Shown here one piece after another: positions 33,701 through 41,140 of a DNA stretch of 42,667 nucleotides (position 1 is the stretch's first letter; each line of letters starts with the position of its first letter). The notes under the pieces were generated by a model. It was not told the DNA's origin, searched no databases, and was given only the letters and a program-made list of their open reading frames with translations. The DNA is from an uncultured Oscillospiraceae bacterium (GTDB lineage: Bacteria > Bacillota > Clostridia > Oscillospirales > Acutalibacteraceae): positions 1 to 42,667 of the forward strand of contig CABUAS010000007.1 of assembly GCA_902489595.1 (NCBI GenBank), given 5' to 3'. Made by a program: the position numbers and the translations under genes.

Positions 33701-34479
33701 AAAAGACCGTCAAGGTGAGCCTGTGCAGTATCAAGAGTAGGAGGTTCACCCGGGCGAAGTTTTTTATAAACTTCAAGCAGAGCCTCTTCCTGATTCTTTG
33801 TAGTATCCTTTTCGATTGTTGCCTCGATTCTTTCATCATCACCGAAAAATTCACGGATTTCATCATCAGTGCCGAGACCGAGTGCACGAAGGAAAGTTGT
33901 TATAAAGATTTTTCTGTTCTTATCAATTCTTACATAAAACAGGTCGTTGGCGTCTGTTTCATATTCAAGCCATGCACCTCTGTTAGGAATAACGGTGTTG
34001 GTGAAAAGCTCTTTACCTGTTTTGTCGTGCTCCATATTGTAGTAAACACCGGGAGAACGAACAAGCTGAGAAACAATACATCTTTCGGCACCGTTTATAA
34101 CAAAAGTGCCTGCGTCTGTCATAAGCGGAAAATCACCCATATAGATAATATTTTCCTTAACCTCGCCTGTTTCCTTATTCTGAAGTCTCGCCCTTACTTT
34201 AAGGGGTTTTGCATATGTGGTATCTCTTGCCTTGCACTGGGCAATAGTATACTTCGGATCCTCGTCCATGGTATAATCAATAAAATCAAGAACAAGATTG
34301 CCTGTGTAATCGGTTATTGAACCGATGTCACGGAATACCTCTTCAAGACCCTCATCAAGAAACCATTGATATGAATGTTTCTGCACTTCAATAAGGTTCG
34401 GCATCTGCATAACCTCATTGATTTTTGCAAAACTTTTTCGTGTAGTTGTACCGAACTGCACATCCTTCACATTTACCAT
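30772..34479 (-). CDS. rpoB: RNA polymerase beta subunit
   Basis: The 1235-residue second-largest subunit. The rifampicin cluster reads S-Q-F-M-D-Q-N-N-P-L, T-H-K-R-R-L-S-A-L-G-P-G-G-L, with wild-type Asp, His and Ser at the usual resistance positions. The conserved K-x-x-G-R-H-G-N-K-G-V (here A-G-R-H-G-N-K-G-V) and the C-terminal P-L-G-G-K-A-Q-F-G-G-Q-R-F-G-E-M-E are present. The tail is very acidic. A perfect -35 promoter lies upstream at 34615-34643. The ribosomal genes rplK-A-J-L that usually precede rpoB are absent here. Confidence 0.99.
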   Translation of the reverse strand: MVNVKDVQFGTTTRKSFAKINEVMQMPNLIEVQKHSYQWFLDEGLEEVFRDIGSITDYTGNLVLDFIDYTMDEDPKYTIAQCKARDTTYAKPLKVRARLQNKETGEVKENIIYMGDFPLMTDAGTFVINGAERCIVSQLVRSPGVYYNMEHDKTGKELFTNTVIPNRGAWLEYETDANDLFYVRIDKNRKIFITTFLRALGLGTDDEIREFFGDDERIEATIEKDTTKNQEEALLEVYKKLRPGEPPTLDTAQAHLDGLFFDAHRYDLSKVGRYKYNKKLAISDRITGYKLTQPIISPMGEFLADAGELITEEKALEIENAGVMNAFIDVDGKEVKVVSNGMVDISKYVDFDCKPFGIKEKVSYRVLAEILEKCGDDEDALKEEIKLHQDDLVPKHIVTDDIFASVSYLINLANGVGTTDDIDHLGNRRIRAVGELLQNQFRIGFTRMERVIRERMTLQVQDDEESITPQALINIRPVVAAIKEFFGSSPLSQFMDQNNPLAELTHKRRLSALGPGGLSRDRAGFEVRDVHYTHYGRMCPIETPEGPNIGLISYLACYSRLNEYGFIEAPYRKVNKETGVVTSEVVYMTADVEDNFTVAQANEPLDENGRFLNKRVTCRHRDEFITCEPEKVDYMDVSPKMVVSVATAMIPFLENDDANRALMGANMQRQAVPLLKTEAPVVGTGMEYKAAYDSGVVVVAKRGGVVTAVDADTIEITVKKGEVDKYELVKFSGSNQGTCINQRPIVSLNQKIEDGQVIADGPATCNGEVSLGKNALIGFMTWEGYNYEDAVLINEKMVRDDVYTSIHIEEHELEARDTKLGPEEITRDIPNVGEDALKDLDADGIIRIGAEVHSGDILVGKVTPKGETELTAEERLLRAIFGEKAREVRDTSMRVPHGEYGIVVDVKVFTRADSDELNPGVNKVVRVYIAQKRKIQVGDKMAGRHGNKGVVSRVLPQEDMPFLPDGRPLDIVLNPLGVPSRMNIGQVLEVHLGYAAMALGWKMCTPVFDGAHEDDIRECLKLAGLSEDGKTVLTDGRTGEKFDNPITVGYMYYLKLHHLVDDKIHARSTGPYSLVTQQPLGGKAQFGGQRFGEMEVWALEAYGAAYTLQEIITVKSDDVVGRVKTYEAIVKGENIPTSGTPESFKVLFKELQALGLDTRLYDKEGNEVELKQDLDDGTGIQPIDDSAFTEVNDFDNAGEGFSIENAEDEGQEAGQSDMFDGIFADESDYMDSDDE

Positions 34480-34614
34480 ATTCGGTAATCACTCCGTTTC
34501 TTTTAGATTTACTGAAAAATGAGTAAAATTTACGTTAAAATTCGCAATTTCTGCCTGCTGAAAAGCACCGCGTAAAACCGCAAATACACAGTTACCCATT
34601 TTAAATGTGCATAT

Positions 34615-34643
34615 ATAATAATAGTTCTTTATTAATATGTCAA
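34615..34643 (-). promoter_or_regulatory. Promoter of rpoB-rpoC
   Basis: On the minus strand TTGACA (34643-34638) and TATTAT (34620-34615) are separated by 17 bases. Confidence 0.85.
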
Positions 34644-34819
34644 GAAAAATTTTCCGAAATTTTCAAAATGTTTCAAAAGTTTTTGTAACACGCCGTCGGG
34701 CGTTTTATATATTTTCTGTTTTTTGTCAAAAGCTGTTTGATTTTACAGCAGCTAAAAAACGAAAAGCGGTAATTTAAAACACTGAAAATTAACTCAAAGT
34801 AAATATTGAAAAATATACC

Positions 34820-34848
34820 TTTTCAAATGTAATAGAATTTGCTATAAT
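34820..34848 (+). promoter_or_regulatory. Extended -10 promoter of the peptide-binding lipoprotein gene
   Basis: TGC followed by TATAAT (34840-34848) forms an extended -10. The -35 (TTTTCA, 17 bases upstream) is weak, as is common with extended -10 promoters. The leader is about 30 bases. Confidence 0.6.
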
Positions 34849-34884
34849 ATTAAAGTTAAAAACTACACACTCGGTGATAAAAAT

Positions 34885-36516
34885 ATGAAAAAAGCAATTT
34901 CAATTATATGCTGCATACTGCTTATGGTTTCTGTTTTCAGCGGCTGCGGTGCAAAAGAAAAAAAGATAGATTTAATTTACCCTTTCAGCGGTAAAATCAA
35001 CAGTTACGACCCTCAGGTTGCGTCTGAATCAGACGAATTTCTGATTATCGAAAACTGCTTTGAGGGACTTGTAAGATGTGATGATGAAGGCAACATCACC
35101 CCCGGCTGTGCCGCAAGCTGGCGCATGGAAGACAACGGACTGAAATACACTTTTAATCTTCAGAGAGGATTAAAATGGCACATTTTTAATTCTGTAAAAG
35201 AAAGAATGGGCGAGGATTATAATCCCGAAATCACTGCCGACGATTTTGTTTTTGCACTTCAGAGAGCGGCAAGCCGTGAAACCGAAAGTCCGCTTTATTC
35301 CACAATTTCATGCATAAAGAATGCACCCGAAATCTATAACGGCAATGCGTCGGCAGACAGTCTCGGCGTACAGGCTATAGACAAATACACACTCGAAATT
35401 ATGCTTTCATCGGCAGACGACGGTTTTATTCAGGCTCTTTCAACAGCCGTTGCAATGCCGTGCAACCGTGATTTTTTTGAAAAAACAAACGGCAGATACG
35501 GTCTTGACCTTATGTATACAATGTTCAACGGTCAATTTATCGTAACAAACGAGCTTGACAAATCATACATCCTAAAAAACAATGAAGATTACAATGGACC
35601 GACTCCTGCAAAAGCGACAGACCTTACGCTGAAAATCGTTGAAGAAAACGAACTTCTTGCAGATAAACTGCTGAGCGGATATTACGACAGTGCATATCTG
35701 CGTGGATATGAATCAACTTCAATAAGCGAAAAAGACAAAATAAAACTTGTGCCGTACAGCAACATAACTTGGGCAATGATTATAAATACTTCAAGCGGAA
35801 TTCTTGCAAATCAGGATGCCCGTCACGCTATTGCACTTTCACTTTCCGACCCTGATTATGAAAAATATGACTTTCTTGCCAAAGCAAAAGGCTTTATTCC
35901 ACCGTCGTGCACTGCAAACGGCAAACCATTTACAGAGCAAAGCAATGATATAACGCTCGGCTACAGCGGAGAACAGGCTGTTGAACTGTGGAAAGAGGCG
36001 GCAAAAGACGATAAAATCTATTCCTCCGAGCTCACATTTATAGTGCCCGACACAATGGAGGATGTTGCAAAGCAGGTTCTTCAGGGAGTACAGAGCAGCC
36101 TCGGCGCTATTTCAAATGTAAACGGAAAAAAAATAAGTATTTCAATCAAACTTGAGGCTATACCCGAAAATGAACTGAAATCAAGAACTGCCGCAAAAGA
36201 TTATGATATTGCGCTTTACCCATTCAAAGCGTCATCGGCAAGTCCTGTATCATTTCTTCAGACTTTCAGTGACAGTAATACAACAGGATTTTACGATGAA
36301 GATTTTATATACAGTCTTGAAAATGCCAAGGGCGCAGACTCGGGCAGTTTTGTTGAAGAATGTGAAAACTGCGAAAAAGCACTGATTGATACATACTGCT
36401 ACACTCCTCTGTTTTACGAATCAAACTTTTATGCCTCTGCTAAGGGAGTAAGCGGTGTGCAGTTTCATGCAGGCACGGGAAGGGTGTCATTCATTTATGC
36501 AGACAGAGAAGATTAA
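34885..36516 (+). CDS. Orphan ABC transporter peptide-binding lipoprotein
   Basis: A 543-residue lipoprotein with a signal peptide ending in V-F-S-G-C21. The body is an SBP_bac_5 (OppA/DppA) fold: an early D-P-Q-V-A-S-E-S-D-E block, E-N-C-F-E-G-L-V-R near residue 53, Y-T-F-N-L-Q-R-G-L-K-W near 90, and A-D-D-F-V-F-A-L-Q-R with the usual substrate-lobe order. It should bind oligopeptides or a similar solute outside the cell. No permease or ATPase gene adjoins it, so it must work with components encoded elsewhere or act as a sensor. The ribosome site is weak (GGTGA). It overlaps the vanZ-like gene by 20 bases. Confidence 0.9.
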   Translation: MKKAISIICCILLMVSVFSGCGAKEKKIDLIYPFSGKINSYDPQVASESDEFLIIENCFEGLVRCDDEGNITPGCAASWRMEDNGLKYTFNLQRGLKWHIFNSVKERMGEDYNPEITADDFVFALQRAASRETESPLYSTISCIKNAPEIYNGNASADSLGVQAIDKYTLEIMLSSADDGFIQALSTAVAMPCNRDFFEKTNGRYGLDLMYTMFNGQFIVTNELDKSYILKNNEDYNGPTPAKATDLTLKIVEENELLADKLLSGYYDSAYLRGYESTSISEKDKIKLVPYSNITWAMIINTSSGILANQDARHAIALSLSDPDYEKYDFLAKAKGFIPPSCTANGKPFTEQSNDITLGYSGEQAVELWKEAAKDDKIYSSELTFIVPDTMEDVAKQVLQGVQSSLGAISNVNGKKISISIKLEAIPENELKSRTAAKDYDIALYPFKASSASPVSFLQTFSDSNTTGFYDEDFIYSLENAKGADSGSFVEECENCEKALIDTYCYTPLFYESNFYASAKGVSGVQFHAGTGRVSFIYADRED

Positions 36517-36967
36517 AAACACCGTATGCTGGGTTCTTGTTGTGGTATGTATGGGCGTTATATTCTACTTTTCGTCAAGAACGGCAACAGAATCATCAGC
36601 ACAGAGCGACAGTATTCTGAACATAATTTACAAACTTTTCGGTGAAAACGGAGTTACAACTTTTATAGTAAGAAAAATCGCCCATTTTCTCGAATTTGCA
36701 GGACTGTGCTTTTTATTTTCAATCACCTTTTATCAGCAGTTCAAAAAAGTTAAATTTATTCTGCCCGTATGCTGCACATCTCTTTATGCCGTTACAGACG
36801 AAGTGCACCAACTTTTTGTTGAGGGCAGAGCATGCAAGTTTTTTGACTGGGTTATAGACACCGCCGGAGGACTGTTTGGCTTTCTGATTTTTCTTATAGC
36901 ATTTATGATTATTGACAAAATTATAAAAGTTAAAAGAGCAAAAAAGATTGACAGTAAAAATTTTTAG
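36497..36967 (+). CDS. VanZ-like membrane protein
   Basis: A 156-residue protein of the VanZ family, with an N-terminal helix, the F-Y-F-S-S-R motif near residue 25, R-K-I-A-H-F-L-E-F-A-G-L around 60, then D-E-V-H-Q-L-F-V-E-G-R and D-W-V-I-D-T-A-G-G-L-F-G. Family members carry these motifs, but no biochemical role is firmly known; VanZ itself gives low-level teicoplanin resistance. The start at 36497 (inside the end of the previous gene) is chosen over 36455, because the longer form would be all out-of-frame coding sequence of the preceding gene. The promoter of nagB lies in its last codons. Confidence 0.85.
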   Translation: MQTEKIKNTVCWVLVVVCMGVIFYFSSRTATESSAQSDSILNIIYKLFGENGVTTFIVRKIAHFLEFAGLCFLFSITFYQQFKKVKFILPVCCTSLYAVTDEVHQLFVEGRACKFFDWVIDTAGGLFGFLIFLIAFMIIDKIIKVKRAKKIDSKNF

Positions 36968-36975
36968 TTTATAAT
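36948..36975 (+). promoter_or_regulatory. Promoter of nagB, inside the end of the vanZ-like gene
   Basis: Perfect TTGACA (36948-36953) and perfect TATAAT (36970-36975) are separated by 16 bases. It would give nagB its own transcript. Confidence 0.75.
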
Positions 36976-37012
36976 AGTTTTAAAATATAACAATCAGAGG
37001 AGAATAATAACT

Positions 37013-37738
37013 ATGAATGTACTCACTTTTGATACCGAAGAACAAATCGGAATTGCCGCAGGAAACTATATGTGCGGTCAGGTACTTCAGAAACCCGATT
37101 CCGTTCTCGGCCTTGCTACAGGTTCAACGCCGCTCAAGCCTTACGGTCAGATGATTGATTTATATAAAAAAGGCGTCGTTGACTTTTCAAAAGTTACAAC
37201 CTTTAACCTTGATGAATATGTTAATCTTGATGTTAAAGACAAAAATTCTTACCACACATTTATGCATGAAAATCTTTTTGACCACATCAACATTCCCGAA
37301 GAAAGCATTAACTTTTTAAACGGCAATGCTTCTGACCCTGAAAAGGAATGTGAAGAATATGAAAACAAAATCAAAAAAGCAGGCGGAATTGATATTCAGC
37401 TGCTCGGAATAGGCTCAAACGGCCATATTGCATTCAATGAACCGAGCGATTGCTTTCAGCGCTGGAGCCATGTTGTTGACCTTAAGGAAAGCACTGTTAA
37501 GGACAACAGCCGTTTTTTCAAATCAATCGAAGAAGTGCCTACACAGGCTGTTACAATGGGTATCGGTTCAATTATGCAGGCAAAGAAAATCCTTATAATT
37601 GCAATAGGTGAAAACAAGGCAAAGGCAATAAAACAGCTTATAAACGGCAATGTAACGCCGCAGTGCCCTGCATCTGTTTTACAGTTCCACACAGATGTTA
37701 CGCTTATGCTTGACAGAGGCGCAGCATCACTGCTTTAA
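37013..37738 (+). CDS. nagB: Glucosamine-6-phosphate deaminase
   Basis: A 241-residue enzyme that converts glucosamine 6-phosphate to fructose 6-phosphate and ammonia. The phosphate-binding A-T-G-S-T-P-L, then F-N-L-D-E-Y, G-I-G-S-N-G-H-I-A-F-N-E-P with the catalytic Asp/His set, and S-T-V-K-D-N-S-R-F-F are all present. The length is that of the short Firmicute form without the allosteric C-terminal extension of the E. coli enzyme. An AGAGGAG site precedes the ATG. nagA is not adjacent. A strong promoter lies in the preceding gene. Confidence 0.97.
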   Translation: MNVLTFDTEEQIGIAAGNYMCGQVLQKPDSVLGLATGSTPLKPYGQMIDLYKKGVVDFSKVTTFNLDEYVNLDVKDKNSYHTFMHENLFDHINIPEESINFLNGNASDPEKECEEYENKIKKAGGIDIQLLGIGSNGHIAFNEPSDCFQRWSHVVDLKESTVKDNSRFFKSIEEVPTQAVTMGIGSIMQAKKILIIAIGENKAKAIKQLINGNVTPQCPASVLQFHTDVTLMLDRGAASLL

Positions 37739-37756
37739 TCGGAAAGGCTGATAAAA

Positions 37757-38257
37757 ATGGCTAAAAAGAAGAATAATTCAAGCAAATACATAAAATTTGT
37801 TGTTGCGCTTGTACTTATAATCGCAGTTGTTTTCGGCGTATATTACCTGTTTTTTGACAAGAATAATAATGTTCAAAACGAAACATCAGGCAATTCAGAA
37901 TCCATATCTGCAAGCGAAACTGTTTCGTCATCAAAGCCGAAAGAAACAGAGAAAACACCTGCCGAAAGCACAACTGAGCAAAAAACATCAAATGTTACTG
38001 CAAATCCTAACACAACAACAAAACAGGCAAAAAATTACGAATTGCCGCTGAGCATCAATCAGGCGCTTAATGCACTTGAGGAGCATTACGGATCACAATA
38101 TGACATCAATGCCACTGTTGAAGAAGACGGCATTAATTATTTTGCTCTTTACAAAGATGATGAAAAATACGCCTCAATCGCAGTAAATCTTTCAACAGGT
38201 GAGGCAACCGAAACGATTATGGAAACAAATCAGAAAACTGATTTTTATCTCGTATAA
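37757..38257 (+). CDS. Membrane-anchored protein with a PepSY-like C-terminal domain
   Basis: A 166-residue protein. A basic N-terminus (K-K-K) is followed by one membrane helix (about 13-33), a long Ser/Thr/Lys/Glu-rich linker (about 40-96), and a small domain at the end: P-L-S-I-N-Q-A-L-N-A-L-E-E-H-Y, then Y-F-A-L-Y-K-D-D and I-A-V-N-L-S-T-G-E-A-T-E-T. That layout (helix, then strands with the ending S-T-G-E-A) recalls a PepSY-like fold. It faces the outside and may modulate a peptidase or the wall, but no function can be assigned. It starts 19 bases after nagB. Confidence 0.7.
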   Translation: MAKKKNNSSKYIKFVVALVLIIAVVFGVYYLFFDKNNNVQNETSGNSESISASETVSSSKPKETEKTPAESTTEQKTSNVTANPNTTTKQAKNYELPLSINQALNALEEHYGSQYDINATVEEDGINYFALYKDDEKYASIAVNLSTGEATETIMETNQKTDFYLV

Positions 38258-38290
38258 AACTGTACATATAAAATTGAAAGGAGAAACATT

Positions 38291-40243
38291 ATGGCAAACG
38301 AAAAAGAAAAGTTTTATATAACAACGCCTATTTACTACCCCTCGGGCAATCCGCATATCGGCCACTGCTACACAACTGTAGCCTGCGACTCTATCGCAAG
38401 ATACAAAAGATTACAGGGTAAAGATGTTATGTTCCTGACGGGAACAGACGAACACGGACTTAAAATTGAGCAGAAAGCCGCTGAAAAAGGCATCACTCCT
38501 AAAGAATATGTTGACGAAGTAGTTGCTGTTTTCAAAAACCTTTGGAAATATATGAACATCAGTTACGACAGATACATCAGAACAACAGACGATTATCATG
38601 TTGAAGCTGTTCAGAAAATCTTTAAAACACTTTATGACAAAGGCTATATCTACAAAGGCAAATATACAGGCAAATACTGCACTCCGTGTGAAAGTTTCTG
38701 GACCGAAAGCCAGCTTGTTGACGGCAAATGCCCCGACTGCGGCAGAGAAGTAATTGATGCATCGGAAGAAGCATACTTTCTCAAAATGTCTCCTTTTGCA
38801 GACAGGATTGAAAAACTTTTAACCGAAACAGATTATTTACAGCCGAAAACAAGAGCAGTTGAACTTGTAAACAACTTCATTAAACCCGGTCTTGAAGACC
38901 TTTGTGTTTCAAGAACATCATTTACATGGGGAATTCCCGTAACATTTGATGAAAAGCATGTTGTTTATGTATGGATTGATGCACTTTCAAACTATATTAC
39001 AGCCCTCGGCTACAACAACGATACCTATAATGACTATGATAAATTCTGGCCTGCCGATGTGCATATGGTTGCAAAAGACATTATGCGCTTTCACGCTATA
39101 ATATGGCCTGCAATGCTTATGGCACTTGAACTGCCTCTGCCGAAACACCTTGCCGTTCACGGCTGGATTACATTCAACGGTCAGAAAATGAGCAAATCCA
39201 TCGGCAATGTTGTAGACCCGTTTATTCTTGGCGAAAGATACGGCTGTGACGCAATAAGATACCATATTTTAAGAGAAATGGCTCTCGGCGCAGACAGTTC
39301 ATTCTCAAACGAAATAATGATTAACCGAATCAATTCAGACCTTGCAAATGATTTAGGAAACCTTGTTTCAAGAACGGTTGCGATGGTTGAAAAGTATTTC
39401 GGCGGCACTCTGCCGACAGACAGACAGCCAGAAGATATTGACAGTGAACTGCTTGATATGGTAACTTCCCTGCGTGAGAAAACTGACCATTTTATTGACG
39501 AAACACAGCTTAACAATGCACTTGCCGAAATCTTTAAGGTTATTTCAAGGGCAAACAAATATATTGACGAAACTACGCCTTGGATTCTTGGCAAAGACGA
39601 AAGCAAAAAAGCACGCCTTGCAACGGTACTTTACAATCTGCTTGAGGCAATCCGTGTCAGCACTACCCTTCTTTCCTGCTTTATGCCGACGACAATGCCG
39701 AAAGTTTGGGAGCAGATAGGCGCAGAAGAAAGCCTTATCACATATGAAAACGCAGGTAAAACAGGCGTTCTTCCTGCTGATGTTACAGTCAAGAAAGGTC
39801 CTGCACTTTTCCCGAGAATTGATGTTGAAAAAGAAATTGAAGAACTTAACGCTTTGATTGAAAAACAAATGGCAGAGGCTCAGGCAAAAGAACAGAAACC
39901 CGAAATTGAGGGACTTGCAGAGATTGCGTTTGATGATTTTGCAAAAGTTGAACTACGTGTTGCAAAAGTTATGGAATGTGAACCGATTAAAAAGGCTAAA
40001 AAACTGCTTAAGCTCAAAGTTGATGACGGAACAAGCGAATTAAGGCAGGTCGTTTCGGGAATTGCACCGTGGTACAAACCCGGAGATTTAATCGGCAAAT
40101 CGGTTGTAATTGTTGCAAATCTTAAGCCTGCAAAGCTTTGCGGTGAAATCAGCAACGGTATGATTCTTGCAGGCGATACATCAGACGGCAATGTTAAAGT
40201 GCTTTTCGTTGACGGCCTTGACGCAGGCACTCAGTTAAGATAA
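38291..40243 (+). CDS. metG: Methionyl-tRNA synthetase with C-terminal tRNA-binding domain
   Basis: A 650-residue class I synthetase. The HIGH motif is H22-I-G-H25 and the KMSKS motif is residues 299-303. A zinc knuckle lies near residue 130 (C-T-P-C, then C-P-D-C). The C-terminal 110 residues are the EMAP II-like tRNA-binding OB domain (V-E-L-R-V-A-K-V and N-L-K-P-A-K-L-C-G-E-I-S-N-G-M-I-L-A), which dimerises and helps tRNA binding. No S-box or T-box was seen in the 33-base gap upstream. tatD starts 1 base after its stop. Confidence 0.98.
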   Translation: MANEKEKFYITTPIYYPSGNPHIGHCYTTVACDSIARYKRLQGKDVMFLTGTDEHGLKIEQKAAEKGITPKEYVDEVVAVFKNLWKYMNISYDRYIRTTDDYHVEAVQKIFKTLYDKGYIYKGKYTGKYCTPCESFWTESQLVDGKCPDCGREVIDASEEAYFLKMSPFADRIEKLLTETDYLQPKTRAVELVNNFIKPGLEDLCVSRTSFTWGIPVTFDEKHVVYVWIDALSNYITALGYNNDTYNDYDKFWPADVHMVAKDIMRFHAIIWPAMLMALELPLPKHLAVHGWITFNGQKMSKSIGNVVDPFILGERYGCDAIRYHILREMALGADSSFSNEIMINRINSDLANDLGNLVSRTVAMVEKYFGGTLPTDRQPEDIDSELLDMVTSLREKTDHFIDETQLNNALAEIFKVISRANKYIDETTPWILGKDESKKARLATVLYNLLEAIRVSTTLLSCFMPTTMPKVWEQIGAEESLITYENAGKTGVLPADVTVKKGPALFPRIDVEKEIEELNALIEKQMAEAQAKEQKPEIEGLAEIAFDDFAKVELRVAKVMECEPIKKAKKLLKLKVDDGTSELRQVVSGIAPWYKPGDLIGKSVVIVANLKPAKLCGEISNGMILAGDTSDGNVKVLFVDGLDAGTQLR

Positions 40244-40244
40244 T

Positions 40245-41009
40245 ATGTATAATAATATTTTTGACACACACAGCCACTATGATGATGAACAGTTCAGCGA
40301 TGACCGTGCAGAACTTTTAACCGCCATTCACAAAAACGGCGTAACGGAAGTCGTTACCTGCGGCTGCGATATTGAGTCAACCGAGGTTTCAGAAAGCCTT
40401 GCAGAACAGTTCGATTTTATATATTTTGCATCAGGCTTTCATCCTGAAAATCTTGAAGGTGCATCGCTGTCAGGCCTTGACAAAATTGAAAAATTCGCAA
40501 AGCACGAAAAATGCGTTGCTATAGGAGAAATCGGGCTTGATTATCACTGGATGATTTCTTCAAAGGAAAAGCAGAAAGAATTTTTCAGAGCGCAGATTGA
40601 ACTTGCAAAAAAAGTTAATTTGCCCGTCATAGTGCACGACAGAGAGGCGCACGGCGACACACTTGATATTCTTAAAGAAGCTAAGCCGAGCGGCGTTGTT
40701 CACTGCTTTTCAGGGTCACGGGAAATGGCAAAGGAGATTATCAGGCTCGGAATGTATATAGGTCTTAACGGCGTTGTTACATTCAAAAACGCACGCAAAA
40801 GCCTTGAAGTAGTGCGTGAAATTCCGCTGGAAAGGCTTGTGCTTGAAACCGACTGCCCGTATCTTGCTCCTGAACCTCACCGAGGCAGACGCAACGATTC
40901 TTCCTTCATTCCTTTCATTGCAGAAAAAATCGGCGAAGTGCTCGGAATGACTGCACAAGAAATACTTGATATTACAAGTGAAAATGCAAAAAGATTATAT
41001 AATTTATAA
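40245..41009 (+). CDS. tatD: TatD family metal-dependent hydrolase
   Basis: A 254-residue TIM-barrel metalloenzyme of the TatD/YcfH DNase family. The metal-binding residues are visible: F-D-T-H-S-H-Y, a G-E-I-G-L-D-Y block, the V-H-D-R-E-A-H strand, H-C-F-S-G-S, and E-T-D-C-P-Y-L-A-P-E-P-H-R-G. YcfH-type genes commonly sit next to metG, as here, which supports the call. Members have 3'-5' exonuclease activity. The ribosome site is weak and within the end of metG, so translation is coupled. A strong terminator follows. Confidence 0.95.
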   Translation: MYNNIFDTHSHYDDEQFSDDRAELLTAIHKNGVTEVVTCGCDIESTEVSESLAEQFDFIYFASGFHPENLEGASLSGLDKIEKFAKHEKCVAIGEIGLDYHWMISSKEKQKEFFRAQIELAKKVNLPVIVHDREAHGDTLDILKEAKPSGVVHCFSGSREMAKEIIRLGMYIGLNGVVTFKNARKSLEVVREIPLERLVLETDCPYLAPEPHRGRRNDSSFIPFIAEKIGEVLGMTAQEILDITSENAKRLYNL

Positions 41010-41035
41010 AAAACGGCTTTAAAAGCCGTTTTTTT
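41008..41035 (+). terminator. Intrinsic terminator of the metG-tatD unit
   Basis: A near-perfect palindrome (AAACGGCTTT and AAAGCCGTTT) is followed by seven T residues. It begins at the tatD stop codon. Confidence 0.9.
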
Positions 41036-41084
41036 CACCGCCGAAACGATAATGCATTTTAATTTAATAATTATAATCATTTTA

Positions 41085-41113
41085 TTGACATAAAATATAC
41101 TGTATGATATTAT
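41085..41113 (+). promoter_or_regulatory. Promoter of the AGCS symporter gene
   Basis: TTGACA (41085-41090) and TATTAT (41108-41113) are separated by 17 bases. A short leader of about 20 bases ends in GGAG. Confidence 0.85.
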
Positions 41114-41140
41114 AAATCGAATTTTATTTAGGAGTGCATT

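Larger units (their letters stand above)
34480..34884. other. Divergent promoter region between rpoB and the peptide-binding gene
   Basis: These 405 AT-rich bases hold no gene. The rpoB promoter (34615-34643) and the peptide-binding lipoprotein promoter (34820-34848) point away from each other. A short ACGCC/GGCGT hairpin followed by T residues (34690-34703, plus strand) has no gene behind it and could be a relic terminator. The rpoB leader is about 130 bases, and I could not recognise a ribosomal-protein-type attenuator in it. Confidence 0.6.

Noticed and set aside
34690..34703. Terminator or attenuator upstream of the peptide-binding gene
   Set aside because: The stem is only 5 bases, and it lies upstream of the promoter of that gene, so it cannot attenuate it. 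No plus-strand gene lies before it.
36455..36496. Longer start for the VanZ-like protein
   Set aside because: The extra 14 residues come from the coding sequence of the preceding gene in another frame and have no membrane or VanZ character. The ATG at 36497 begins just before the first membrane helix.
38258..38290. S-box or T-box before metG
   Set aside because: The gap is only 33 bases, too short for either element.
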